Shown here one piece after another: positions 20,242-32,367 of a stretch of 64,000 nucleotides of DNA (its first letter is position 1; every line of letters begins with the position of its first letter). The stretch covers positions 52,025,427-52,089,426 of the forward strand of contig OY759218.1 in the NCBI GenBank assembly GCA_963662175.1, given 5' to 3'. Under the pieces are notes generated by a model, which saw only the letters and a program-made list of their open reading frames with translations, was not told the origin of the DNA and did no database searches. The stretch is from Aradus depressus (taxonomy: Eukaryota > Arthropoda > Insecta > Hemiptera > Aradidae). Position numbers and translations under genes: made by a program.

Positions 20242-21483
20242 TCTTCTATATCAATAAAGCTGAAACGGGGTTTGTTTGTGGGTTTGCTCCAGTATTACGC
20301 CCAAACCGCTGGACGGATCTTCATGATACTCCACATCTTGCATCCTTTTGACCCCGATTGAATGATAGGCTATGTGGCGTCCCAATATTTTGAAGGGGAG
20401 GGGGGGTTGTAAGGGGGGCCCAAGCATAAAAATTGCTCTAGCGCATTAATGGATGGACTGATTATCATGAAATTTCACATGTAATATTCATTCTTAGAAG
20501 CCAAGTTAAAGAGTAGGCTATGTGGCGTCCCAAATTTTTGAAGGGGAGGAGGGGTTGTAAGGGGGAGCCTTACCATAAAAATAGCTCTAGCGCTATAATG
20601 GATAGACAGATTATCATGAAAGTTCACATGTAATATTCTTAAAAGCCAAGTTGAAATAATGGCTATGTGGCGTCCATATATTATGAACAAGAGGGGGGGT
20701 TGTGGGGGACCTAAGTATAAATGGATAACGCCCCCACCCTGGAACTCCTCCCTCCCCTCAACCGATATCGCTGAAATTTGACTGGTCATGTCCGCAGTTG
20801 ATATTATTTTTAAATACGAAATTTGAAGTTTATTCATTCATTACATCGGCAGTTATTGGGATTTTTGAAAAGGGCCCCCACCCCGGAACTCCTCCCTCCC
20901 CTCAACCGATATCGCTGAAATTTGACTGGTCATGTCCGCAGCTGATATTATTTTTAAATACGAAATTTGAAGTTTATACATTCATTACATCGGCAGTTAT
21001 TGGGATTTTTGAAAAGGGCCCCTACCCCGGAACTCCCCTCTCCCCTCAACCGATATCACTGAAATTTGACTGGTCATGTCCGCAGTAGATGCTAATTTCA
21101 AATACGAAATTTGATGTTGATACATTCATTACATCGGAAGTTATTGGGATTTTTGAAAAGGGCCCCCACTCCGGAACTCCCCCTCCCCCCAACCGATATC
21201 GCTGAAATTTGACTGGTCATGTCCGCAGTAGATGCTAATTTCAAATACGAAATTTGATGTTGATACATTCATTTTATCGGAATTTATTGGGGTTTTTGAA
21301 AAGGGCCCCGGAACTCCCCCCTCCCCCCAACCGATATCGATGAAATTTGACTGGTCATGTCCGCAGTATATGTTAATTTTAAATACGGAATTTGATGTTG
21401 ATACATTCATTACATCGGCAGTTATTGGGATTTTTTTTTGAGCTATCAGTTAACTCTCCGTTCTCTTCCACCCACCTTCATAA
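20242..21483 (+). repeat. Array unit 2 (1,242 bp, 5 B monomers)
   Basis: It is preceded by the linker ending CACCTTCATAATC and has a full A block and five B monomers. Confidence 0.78.
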
Positions 21484-22877
21484 TCTTCTGTATCAATAAA
21501 GCTGAAACGGGGTTTGTTTGTGGGTTTGCTCCAGTATTACGCCCAAACCGCTGGACGGATCTTCATGATACTCCACATCTTGCATCCTTTTGACCCCGAT
21601 TGAATGATAGGCTATGTGGCGTCCCAATATTTTGAAGGGGAGGGGGGGTTGTAAGGGGGGGCCCAAGCATGAAAATTGCTCTAGCGCATTATTGGATGGA
21701 CGGATTATCATGAAATTTCACATGTAATATTCATTCTTAGAAGCCAAGTTGAAGAGTAGGCTATGTGGCGTCCCAAATTTTTGAAGGGGAGGAGGGGTTG
21801 TAAGGGGGAGCCTTACCATAAAAATAGCTCTAGCGCTATAATGGATAGACAGATTATCATAAAAGTTCACATGTAATATTCTTAAAAGCCAAGTTGAAAT
21901 AATGGCTATGTGGCGTCCATATATTTTGAACGAGAGGGGGGGTTGTGGGGGACCTAAGTATGAATGGATAACGCCCCCACCCCGGAACTTCTCCCTCCCC
22001 TTAACCGATATCGCTGAAATTTGACTGGTCATGTCCGCAGATGATATTATTTTTAAATACGAAATTTGAAGTTTATTCATTCATTACATCGGCAGTTATT
22101 GGGATTTTTGAAAAGGGCCCCCACCCCGGAACTCCTCCCTCCCCTCAACCGATATCGCTGAAATTTGACTGGTCATGTCCGCAGTTGATATTATTTTTAA
22201 ATACGAAATTTGAAGTTTATACATTCAATACATCGGCAGTTATTGGGATTTTTGAAAAGGGCCCCCACCCCGGAACTCCTCCCTCCCCCCAACCGATATC
22301 GCTGAAATTTGACTGGTCATGTCCGCAGTAGATGTTAATTTTAAATACGGAATTTGATGTTGATACATTCATTACATCGGCAGTTATTGGGATTTTTGAA
22401 AAGAGCCCCCACCCCGGAACTCCCCCCTCCCCTCAACCGATATCGCTGAAATTTGACTGGTCAGGTCCGCTGTAGATGTTAATTTTAAATACGGAATTTG
22501 ATGTTGATACATTCATTACATCGGCAGTTATTGGGATTTTTGAAAAGGGCCCCTACCCCGGAACTCCCCTCTCCCCTCAACCGATATCACTGAAATTTGA
22601 CTGGTCATGTCCGCAGTAGATGCTAATTTCAAATACGAAATTTGATGTTGATACATTCATTACGTCGGAAGTTATTGGGATTTTTGAAAAGGGCCCCCAC
22701 CCCGGAACTCCCCCCTCCTCCCAACCGATATCGCTGAAATTTGACTGGTCATGTCCGCAGTAGATGTTAATTTCAAATACGAAATTTGATGTTGATACAT
22801 TCATTACATCGGCAGTTATTTGGATTTTTAATTGAGCTATCAGTTAACTCCCCGTCCTCTTCCACCCACCTTCATAA
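21484..22877 (+). repeat. Array unit 3 (1,394 bp, 6 B monomers)
   Basis: The start reads TCTTCTGTATC instead of TCTTCTATATC. It has a full A block and six B monomers, the extra copies accounting for its length. Confidence 0.78.
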
Positions 22878-24842
22878 TCTTCTATATCAATAAAGCTGAA
22901 ACGGGGTTTGTTTGTGGGTTTGCTCCAGCATTACGCCCAAACCGCTGGACGGATCTTGATGATACTCCACATCTTGCATCCTTTTGACCCCGATTGAATG
23001 ATAGGCTATGTGGCGTCCATATATTTTGAACGAGAGGGGGGGGTTGTGGGGGACCTAATTATAAATGGATAACGCCCCCACCCCGGAACTCCTCCCTCCC
23101 CTCAACCGATATCGCTGAAATTTGACTGGTCATGTCCGCAGTTGATATTATTTTTAAATACGAAATTTGAAGTTTATACATTCATTACATCGGCAGTTAT
23201 TGGGATTTTTGAAAAGGGCCCCTACCCCGGAACTCCCCTCTCCCCTCAACCGATATCGCTGAAATTTGACTGGTCATGTCCGCAGTAGATGCTAATTTCA
23301 AATACGAAATTTGATGTTGATACATTCATTACATCGGAAGTTATTGGGATTTTTGAAAAGGGCCCCCATCCCGGAACTCCTCCCTCCCCCCAACCGATAT
23401 CGCTGAAATTTGACTGGTCATGTCCGCAGTAGATGTTAATTTTAAATACGGAATTTGATGTTGATACATTCATTACATCGGCAGTTATTGGGATTTTTGA
23501 AAAGAGCCCCCACCCCGGAACTCCCCCCTCCCCTCAACCGATATCGCTGAAATTTGACTGGTCATGTCCGCAGTTGATATTATTTTTAAATACGAAATTT
23601 GAAGTTTATTCATTCATTACATCGGCAGTTATTGGGATTTTTGAAAAGGGCCCCCACCCCGGAACTCCTCCCTCCCCTCAACCGATATCGCTGAAATTTG
23701 ACTGGTCATGTCCGCAGTTGATATTATTTTTAAATACGAAATTTGAAGTTTATACATTCATTACATCGGCAGTTATTGGGATTTTTGAAAAGGGCCCCCA
23801 CCCCGGAACTCCTCCCTCCCCCCAACCGATATCGCTGAAATTTGACTGGTCATGTCCGCAGTTGATATTATTTTTAAATACGAAATTTGAAGTTTATTCA
23901 TTCATTACATCGGCAGTTATTGGGATTTTTGAAAAGGGCCCCCACCCCGGAACTCCTCCCTCCCCTCAACCGATATCGCTGAAATTTGACTGGTCATGTC
24001 CGCAGTTGATATTATTTTCAAATACGAAATTTGAAGTTTATACATTCATTACATCGGCAGTTATTGGGATTTTTGAAAAGGGCCCCCACCCCGGAACTCT
24101 TCCCTCCCCCCAACCGATATCGCTGAAATTTGACTGGTCATGTCCGCAGTAGATGTTAATTTTAAATACGGAATTTGATGTTGATACATTCATTACATCG
24201 GCAGTTATTGGGATTTTTGAAAAGAGCCCCCACACCGGAACTCCGCCCTCCCCTCAACCGATATCGCTGAAATTTGACTGGTCATGTCCGCTGTAGATGT
24301 TAATTTCAAATACGAAATTTGATGTTGATACATTCATTACGTCGGAAGTTATTGGGACTTTTGAAAAGGGCCCCCACCCCGGAACTCCCCCCTCCCCCCA
24401 ACCGATATCGCTGAAATTTGACTGGTCATGTCCGCAGTAGATGTTAATTTTAAATACGGAATTTGATGTTGATACATTCATTACATCGGCAGTTATTGGG
24501 ATTTTTGAAAAGAGCCCCCACACCGGAACTCCCCCCTCCCCTCAACCGATATCGCTGAAATTTGACTGGTCATGTCCGCTGTAGATGTTAATTTCAAATA
24601 CGAAATTTGATGTTGATACATTCATTACGTCGGAAGGTATTGGGATTTTTGAAAAGGGCCCCCACCCCGGAACTCCCCCCTCCCCCCAACCGATATCGCT
24701 GAAATTTGACTGGTCATGTCCGCAGTAGATGTTAATTTTAAATACGGAATTTGATGTTGATACATTCATTACATCGGCAGTTATTGGGATTTTTAATTGA
24801 GCTATCAGTTAACTCCCCGTCCTCTTCCACCCACCTTCATAA
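22878..24842 (+). repeat. Array unit 4 (1,965 bp, 12 B monomers)
   Basis: The A block is shortened by two monomers (about 287 bp) while the B block is expanded to twelve. The 239-codon open frame at 23433-24152 is exactly five B monomers and is not a gene. Confidence 0.78.
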
Positions 24843-25366
24843 TCTTCTATATCAATATAGCTGAAACGGGGTTTGTTTGTGGGTTTGCTCCAGCATTACG
24901 CCCAAACCGCTGGACGGATCTTGATGATACTCCACATCTTGCATCCTTTTGACCCCGATTGAATGATAGGCTATGTGGCGTCCATATATTTTGAACGAGA
25001 GGGGGGGTTGTGGGGGACCTAATTATAAATGGATAACGCCCACACCCCGGAACTCCTCCCTCCCCTCAACCGATATCGCTGAAATTTGACTGGTCATGTC
25101 CGCAGTTGATATTATTTTTAAATACGAAATTTGAAGTTTATTCATTCATTACATCGGCAGTTATTGGGATTTTTGAAAAGGGCCCCTACCCCGGAACTCC
25201 CCTCTCCCCTCAACCGATATCGCTGAAATTTGACTGGTCATGTCCGCCGTAGATGTTAATTTCAAATACGAAATTTGATGTTGATACATTCATTACATCG
25301 GCAGTTTTTGGGAGTTTTAATTGAGCTATCAGTTAACTCCCCGTTCTTTTCCTCCCACCTTCATAA
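24843..25366 (+). repeat. Array unit 5 (524 bp, 2 B monomers)
   Basis: It has the same shortened A block as unit 4 and only two B monomers, so it probably derives from unit 4 by unequal exchange. Confidence 0.78.
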
Positions 25367-26465
25367 TCTTCTATATCAATAAAGCTGAAACGGGATTTGT
25401 TTGTGGGTTTGCTCCAGCATTACGCCCAAACCGCTGGACGGATCTTCATGATACTCCACATCTTGCATCCTTTTGACCCCGATTGAATGATAGGCTATGT
25501 GGCGTCCCAATATTTTGAAGGGGAGGGGGGGTTGTAAGGGGGGGCCCAAGCATAAAAATTGCTCTAGCGCATTAATGGATGGACGGATTATCATGAAATT
25601 TCACATGTAATATTCTTAGAAGCCAAGTTGAAGAGTAGGCTATGTGGCGTCCCAAATTTTGAAGGGGAGGAGGGGTTGTAAGGAGGGCCTTACCATAAAA
25701 ATAGCTCTAGCGCTATAATTGATGGACGGATTATCATGAAAGTTCACATGTAATATTCATAAAGCCAAGTTGAAAAAATGGCTATGTGGCGTCCATATAT
25801 TTTGAACGGGAGAGGGGGTTGTGGGGGATCTAAGTATAAATGGATAACGCCCCCACCCCGGAACTCCTCCCTCCCCTCAACCGATATCGCTGAAATTTGA
25901 CTGGTCATGTCCGCAGTGGATGTTAATTTCATATAATAAATTTGATGTTGATACATTCATTACATCGGCAGTTATTGGGAGTTTTGAAAAGGGCCCCCAC
26001 CCCGGAACTCCCCCCTCCCATCAACCGATATCGCTGAAATTGGACTGGTCATGTCCGCAGTAGATGTTAATTTTAAATACGAAATTTGATGTTTATACAT
26101 TCTTTACATCGGCAGTTATTGGGATTTTTGAAAAGGGCCTAAACCCCAGAACTCCCCCCTCCCCTCAACCGATATCGCTGAAATTTGACTGGTCACGTCC
26201 GCTGTAGATGTTAATTTCAAATACGAAATTTGATGTTGATACATTCATTACATCGGCAGTTATTGGGATTTTTGAAAAGGGCCCCTACCCCGGAACTCCC
26301 CTCTCCCCTCAACCGATATCGCTGAAATTTGACTGGTCATGTCCGCCGTAGATGTTAATTTCAAATACGAAATTTGATGTTGATACATTCATTACATCGG
26401 CAGTTATTGGGAGTTTTAATTGAGCTATCAGTTAACTCCCCGTTCTTTTCCTCCCACCTTCATAA
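25367..26465 (+). repeat. Array unit 6 (1,099 bp)
   Basis: It has a full A block and four B monomers. It is nearly or completely identical to unit 7 across the stretches compared, including the private variants TTTCATATAATAAATTTG and AGGGCCTAAACCCCAG. Confidence 0.85.
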
Positions 26466-27564
26466 TCTTCTATATCAATAAAGCTGAAACGGGATTTGTT
26501 TGTGGGTTTGCTCCAGCATTACGCCCAAACCGCTGGACGGATCTTCATGATACTCCACATCTTGCATCCTTTTGACCCCGATTGAATGATAGGCTATGTG
26601 GCGTCCCAATATTTTGAAGGGGAGGGGGGGTTGTAAGGGGGGGCCCAAGCATAAAAATTGCTCTAGCGCATTAATGGATGGACGGATTATCATGAAATTT
26701 CACATGTAATATTCTTAGAAGCCAAGTTGAAGAGTAGGCTATGTGGCGTCCCAAATTTTGAAGGGGAGGAGGGGTTGTAAGGAGGGCCTTACCATAAAAA
26801 TAGCTCTAGCGCTATAATTGATGGACGGATTATCATGAAAGTTCACATGTAATATTCATAAAGCCAAGTTGAAAAAATGGCTATGTGGCGTCCATATATT
26901 TTGAACGGGAGAGGGGGTTGTGGGGGATCTAAGTATAAATGGATAACGCCCCCACCCCGGAACTCCTCCCTCCCCTCAACCGATATCGCTGAAATTTGAC
27001 TGGTCATGTCCGCAGTGGATGTTAATTTCATATAATAAATTTGATGTTGATACATTCATTACATCGGCAGTTATTGGGAGTTTTGAAAAGGGCCCCCACC
27101 CCGGAACTCCCCCCTCCCATCAACCGATATCGCTGAAATTGGACTGGTCATGTCCGCAGTAGATGTTAATTTTAAATACGAAATTTGATGTTTATACATT
27201 CTTTACATCGGCAGTTATTGGGATTTTTGAAAAGGGCCTAAACCCCAGAACTCCCCCCTCCCCTCAACCGATATCGCTGAAATTTGACTGGTCACGTCCG
27301 CTGTAGATGTTAATTTCAAATACGAAATTTGATGTTGATACATTCATTACATCGGCAGTTATTGGGATTTTTGAAAAGGGCCCCTACCCCGGAACTCCCC
27401 TCTCCCCTCAACCGATATCGCTGAAATTTGACTGGTCATGTCCGCCGTAGATGTTAATTTCAAATACGAAATTTGATGTTGATACATTCATTACATCGGC
27501 AGTTATTGGGAGTTTTAATTGAGCTATCAGTTAACTCCCCGTTCTTTTCCTCCCACCTTCATAA
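26466..27564 (+). repeat. Array unit 7 (1,099 bp), recent duplicate of unit 6
   Basis: The offset from unit 6 is 1,099 bp throughout and the open frames translate identically. This is the youngest duplication in the array. Confidence 0.85.
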
Positions 27565-27587
27565 TCTTCTATATCAATAAAGCTGAA

Positions 27588-29080
27588 ACTGATCTAACAA
27601 GTAGCTTCTGGCAGAAAAAAAGGTCACCCAGTTTAGCATATAATTTCACAGCCATAACCAATTATTACACCCAAATTTATGTAAACACAAAATTACCGGT
27701 GTACAACTCACAGTACTTCTTGCATAAACTTGCTATCTCTACAGCCTTTTTGCGAGACTATTCGTCAATCCCTTCGCTATTTACCAACTCTGCTTTCTCC
27801 ATGGATATCCAGCTATTATGGCCACAGTGGCATTATATTTTTACAGATGGCTCTGTAAAAGACAGTAAGGTAGGTTGTGCCTTCTTTGACCCACAATTAG
27901 ATAGATCTGAGTTGTTTAAGTTGCCAGAGCTAACAACAATATATTCTGCCGAGTTAGTTGCCATTCTCGAGGCTTTAAAGTACTTAGAGAAGTTACCTTT
28001 CAATAGAGTGGTTATCTTTTCCGACAGTCAAAGTTGTATTAGAAAACTTAGCAATATTAAAATTGGAGTTCACTTAAATAATTTCGAGTTGGACCTCCTA
28101 TTGACTTTAAACAACATACAAGAGTCAGGCAAAGTTGTAGTGTTCTGTTGGATTAAGGCTCATATAGGAATAAAATATAACGAAGTGGTTGATGGTTTTG
28201 CTAAACAAGCGTTATCAGAAGGGACCCCCTTACCAGTCCGGCTACCCAAAGAGGATCTTAGTGGACAAATTAAAAGGAACTGTCGGTCCATTTGGCAAGA
28301 GATCTATACCAGTAGTGACAAAGGAAGTTGGTATAAGAGGATGAACCCGAGAGTGGGCTCAGAACCCTGGTACAGGGAGGCCTGTCTCCCCAAGTCTGTA
28401 TGTACTAATATCAATAGATTGAGGGTGAACCACGGGATCTGTGGGACGTATCTCTTTAGGATAGGCAAGGCAGACAGCCCACTGTGCCGGGTGTGTCGGG
28501 TGGAGGAGAACCTGGAGCACATTGTACTTACATGTACCAAATATCATACCCAGAGAGAACTTATGTTCACTGAACTGTATAAGCTAACCCAAGCCCCCTT
28601 TAACTATCCCCAGCTTTTAATAACCCGCAACATTTTTATTTACCAATCCATTCACAGATTTATAATGCAAAGTCAAAATCAGCCCCAGATTCCTTAGCTA
28701 TAAATTGAACCAATGTAAGCTCTGACTGGGGGGCGGGTTCCGGTGGGGGGCCTGGGCTTGGGGTTGCTGGCTTGGCTGGGGGTCTGTGGGGGGCACTGTC
28801 GGGGCACTGGTCTATAGACCCAGGAGCTACGAAGGTCTGAACGGCCGGCACTACATGCAGATCTTCCTTCAGGAGCCTCCACTCCAGTCACTGGTCGGCG
28901 CTATGTATATTGTTTTGGGTGATGTGGTCCGGCGGTGCCTCCGGCTGTCCCCCGGCTTGGCTGGGGCCGCTTGCTTGGGCCCTCTGTCTGGGCTCCTCTC
29001 TCCAGTATCCCGTCTTTAGCATAATTATCTTTTATAGTGTAGTTTTAAGAAGAGCAATGGCTAGTGTGGTGTCTGCCGAG

Positions 29081-29133
<53 letters not shown>
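27588..29133 (+). mobile_element. 5'-truncated LINE inserted in the array
   Basis: Unique sequence starts just after AAAGCTGAAAC at about 27587. The frame to 28697 encodes the end of a LINE ORF2. It has an RNase H domain (FTDGSV, SAELVAILEA, VIFSDSQS, IKAHIGIKYNEVVDGFAKQ), then a C-terminal CRVC...H...C knuckle. Here HIGIKYNEVVD replaces the usual HxGIxGNExAD. A GC-rich 3' UTR follows and a run of about 52 A ends at 29133. The array resumes with a near copy of the roughly 100 bp that precede the insertion. The long A tail and open frame argue for a recent event. Confidence 0.88.
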
Positions 29134-29137
<4 letters not shown>

Positions 29138-29197
29138 ATTGGGAGTTTTAATTGAGCTATCAGTTAACTCCCCGTCCTCTTCCACCCACCTTCATAA

Positions 29198-30299
29198 TCA
29201 TCTATAACAATAAAGCTGAAACGGGGTTTGTTTGTGGGTTTGCTTCAGCATTACGCCCAAACCACTGGACGGATGTTCATGATACTCCACATCTAACATC
29301 CTTTAGATCCCGATTGAATGATAGGCTATGTGGCGTCCCAAAATTTTGAAGGGGAGGGGGGGTTGTAGGGAGGGGCCTAAGCATAAAATTTGCTCTAGCG
29401 CATTAATGGATGGACGGATTATCATGAAAGTTCACATGTAATATTCCTAAAAGCCAAGTTGAAAAATAGGCTATGTGGCGTCCTAAAATTTTCAAGGGGA
29501 GGGAGGGTTGTAGGGAGGGGCCTAAGCATAAAATTTGCTCTAGCGCATTAATGGATGGACGGATTATCATGAAAGTTCACATGTAATATTCTTAAAAGCC
29601 AAGTTGAAAAATAGGCTATGTGGCGTCCCAAAAGAGTGAACGGGAGGGGGGGTTGTGGGGGGCCTAAGTATAAATGGATAACGCCCCCACCCCGGAACTC
29701 CTCTCTCCCCTCAACCGATATCGCTGAAATTTGACTGGTCATGTCCGCAGTGGATGTTAATTTCATATAATAAATTTGATGTTGATACATTCATTACATC
29801 GGCAGTTATTGGGAGTTTTGAAAAGGGCCCCCACCCCGGAACTCCCCCCTCCCCTCAACCGATATCGCTGAAATTGGACTGGTCATGTCCGCAGTAGATG
29901 TTAATTTTAAATACGAAATTTGATGTTTATACATTCTTTACATCGGCAGTTATTGGGATTTTTGAAAAGGGCCCAAACCCCAGAACTCCCCCCTTCCCTC
30001 AACCGATATCGCTGAAATTTGACTGGTCACGTCCGCTGTAGATGTTAATTTCAAATACGAAATTTGATGTTGATACATTCATTACATCGGCAGTTATTGG
30101 GATTTTTGAAATGGGCCCTCACCCCGGAACTCCCCCCTCCCCTCGCCCGATATCACTGAAATTTGACTGGTCATGTCCGCCGTAGATGTTAATTTGAAAT
30201 ACGGAATTTGATGTTGATACATTCATTACATCGGCAGTTATTGGGATTTTTAATTGAGCTATCAGTTAACTCCCCGTCCTCTTCCACCCACCTTCATAA
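29198..30299 (+). repeat. Array unit 9 (1,102 bp, 4 B monomers)
   Basis: The start reads TCATCTATAACAATAAAGC, closer to unit 1 than to units 2-8. It is preceded after the LINE poly(A) by the common linker (29135-29197). It is offset by 1,102 bp from unit 10 and nearly identical over the A block. Confidence 0.78.
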
Positions 30300-31119
30300 T
30301 CATCTATAACAATAAAGCTGAAACGGGGTTTGTTTGTGGGTTTGCTTCAGCATTACGCCCAAACCACTGGACGGATGTTCATGATACTCCACATCTAACA
30401 TCCTTTAGACCCCGATTGAATGATAGGCTATGTGGCGTCCCAAAATTTTGAAGGGGAGGGGGGGTTGTAGGGAGGGGCCTAAGCATAAAATTTGCTCTAG
30501 CGCATTAATGGATGGACGGATTATCATGAAAGTTCACATGTAATATTCCTAAAAGCCAAGTTGAAAAATAGGCTATGTGGCGTCCTAAAATTTTCAAGGG
30601 GAGGGAGGGTTGTAGGGAGGGGCCTAAGCATAAAATTTGCTCTAGCGCATTAATGGATGGACGGATTATCATGAAAGTTCACATGTAATATTCTTAAAAG
30701 CCAAGTTGAAAAATAGGCTATGTGGCGTCCCAAAAGAGTGAACGGGAGGGGGGGTTGTGGGGGGCCTAAGTATAAATGAATATCCCCCCTTCCCCGGAAC
30801 TCCCCCCTCCCCTCAACCGATATCGCTGAAATTCGACTGTCCGCAGTAGATGTTAATTTTAAATACGAAGTTTGATGTTGATACATTCATTACATCGGCA
30901 GTTATTGGGATTTTTGGATTGGGGGGGCGTGGTGCCCAGTGGTCCTAAACACTTACTAGCTGGGGTGTCTGCCGTTGATGGACTATAATCCTTTATCCAT
31001 TTGAATAATTAAAAATTATAACATCATGAATGTACAGTCGAAGAATTGAATAGGATTCGAATGAGAGATATTAGGAAAAAAATGAAAGTTCCCCGGGCAA
31101 CGCCGGGTATTACTGCTAA
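30300..31119 (+). repeat. Array unit 10 and terminal Helitron 3' end
   Basis: The unit contains the A block, a single B monomer, then one copy of the minisatellite half-repeat. It ends in hairpin CCCGGGCAACGCCGGG, TATTACTG and CTAA followed by T. This last segment matches the 18953-19140 terminus closely. The variant CTAA still fits the CTRR rule. Confidence 0.82.
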
Positions 31120-32340
31120 TTTAAAATATGACTAAAGGTGGAATTGAAGTGTGAAGAAGTGTCGGGGTCTGGATTGTGTGGTAGAGGCGTCAAGGAGGTA
31201 CATTTAATCATTTATATTTTTCAATATGCCCAAACAATAAGAATAGTTTTTAGGTATTAAGTTTTATGAATTTGTTCTTTTGTTTCTTTTTTTATTTTTG
31301 TTTTGTTCAATGTTCAGATTTTTAATTATAATGTGTAAATAAAGAAAAAAAAACAATTAATTGTCCTTTTAAAATTCTATTCTATTCATCTTCCCTGTTG
31401 GCCCGGTAATATCATTTGAAAAACCTTGGATTAGAATTAATATTATTTAAAATTATTAAAAAACTGCATCTCTTTATTAATCCAAGTGTAAAGTTTGTTA
31501 AATGGAATTTGTTTATTGTATACGTGTACTTTCTTCAAAATTGCACGTCTTAAATTATTGATAATATTTTTTTTAGGGCCTTTTTCGAAAAACTACTGTA
31601 GAAATCAAAATTTAAATAAAGAAAAGAGATCAAATTTCTACAGGAAATGTAGTAATTCAAAAATAATTATCGCAACCTATATCAGTAAATGGGTGTAGAC
31701 TCAAGTCATCATGGCTATACAGAGAAACCTGTTTAACGAGTCTAAATGCCACAGATAATATTTTCTTATGTCCTCTGTGGAAATATTAGGGACAAATGTG
31801 CGTTCTGGATGAACCTTAAAAAATCGGGACAGAGGGCCACGTATTCACGAGTTTGAGGAAAATCCGGGACGTCTGGTTACCTATTTTGTCATACAACCAT
31901 TTTTCAATAGCATCAGCATTAAATAACGAAGTATTAATAAACAATAATTTAAATGTTCTGCTTAATTTTTATTAACATCTGTGTGTACTTCCAATTCAGG
32001 CAGAGAGGACACCTTGCACTCCTTATCTACTCTAAAATTGACCATCATTACAACATAATTCTTTAATTCATTCGTATGGGATTAGCACTAATAATTAAAA
32101 CTGTATATTTTGTAGGCTTATTTCTCTATTACTTACTGCAGACTGTTCATCTTTTCTAGATGAGGTAAACTGTTTTGTTTTCAATGCTTTCTGTTACCAT
32201 GACGATTGAAATATGCGTTTTGGGACCTGCCTTGTCAATTGTTATCTAGACTTATTTTTTAATGCTTTACTATTTTGGGTTTTTAAAATTAGAATCGTAC
32301 AATTTGAATATGGTACCTTTTTTCACAATTTTGAGCGGAG
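31120..32340. other. Intergenic DNA with one dispersed stem-loop repeat
   Basis: No gene is supported. The only feature is the stem-loop repeat at 31565-31660. Confidence 0.5.
31565..31660 (+). repeat. Dispersed stem-loop repeat, copy 1
   Basis: CTGTAGAAAT and ATTTCTACAG form a 10-bp stem around about 34 bases. They are preceded by TTTTAGGGCC and followed by GAAATGTA. A second copy lies at 36765-36845, just upstream of a Helitron 3' end. Confidence 0.7.
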
Positions 32341-32367
32341 GGGAGGGGGCACACAATCATTTGACCA

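Larger units (their letters stand above)
19141..31119 (+). mobile_element. Helitron-derived higher-order tandem array (about 12 kb)
   Basis: The array starts with a Helitron-type 5' end (TCTTCTATAACAATAAAGCT) and ends with hairpin CCCGGGCAACGCCGGG plus CTAA/T. Between these lie about ten units. Each begins with a 5'-end-like segment (AATAAAGCTGAAACGGG, then GTTTGTTTGTGGGTTTGC), continues with 144-bp A monomers (GGCTATGTGGCGTCC ... GGACGGATTATCATGAAA) and then 144-bp B monomers (CCGATATCGCTGAAATTTGA ... CATCGGCAGTTATTGGGA). Each closes with a common linker (GAGCTATCAGTTAACTCCCC). I counted 42 B monomers. There is no RepHel ORF, so the array is non-autonomous. Open frames of up to 239 codons in both directions exist only because 144 is a multiple of three. 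A LINE interrupts it at 27588-29133. Confidence 0.8.

Noticed and set aside
23433..24152. 239-codon plus-strand ORF with a repeated 48-residue unit
   Set aside because: It is exactly five 144-bp satellite monomers. The reverse strand is open too, because the period is a multiple of three; no gene.
27519..27587. Start of the 392-codon ORF (MSYQLTPRSF...)
   Set aside because: The first 23 codons are Helitron-array linker, fused by chance to the LINE frame; the LINE coding sequence starts at about 27588.
28660..28891. Pro-rich minus-strand ORFs
   Set aside because: Antisense of the GC-rich LINE 3' UTR.
17990..31119. CRISPR array
   Set aside because: Repeats are 60-144 bp, contiguous and without unique spacers, in a eukaryotic genome.
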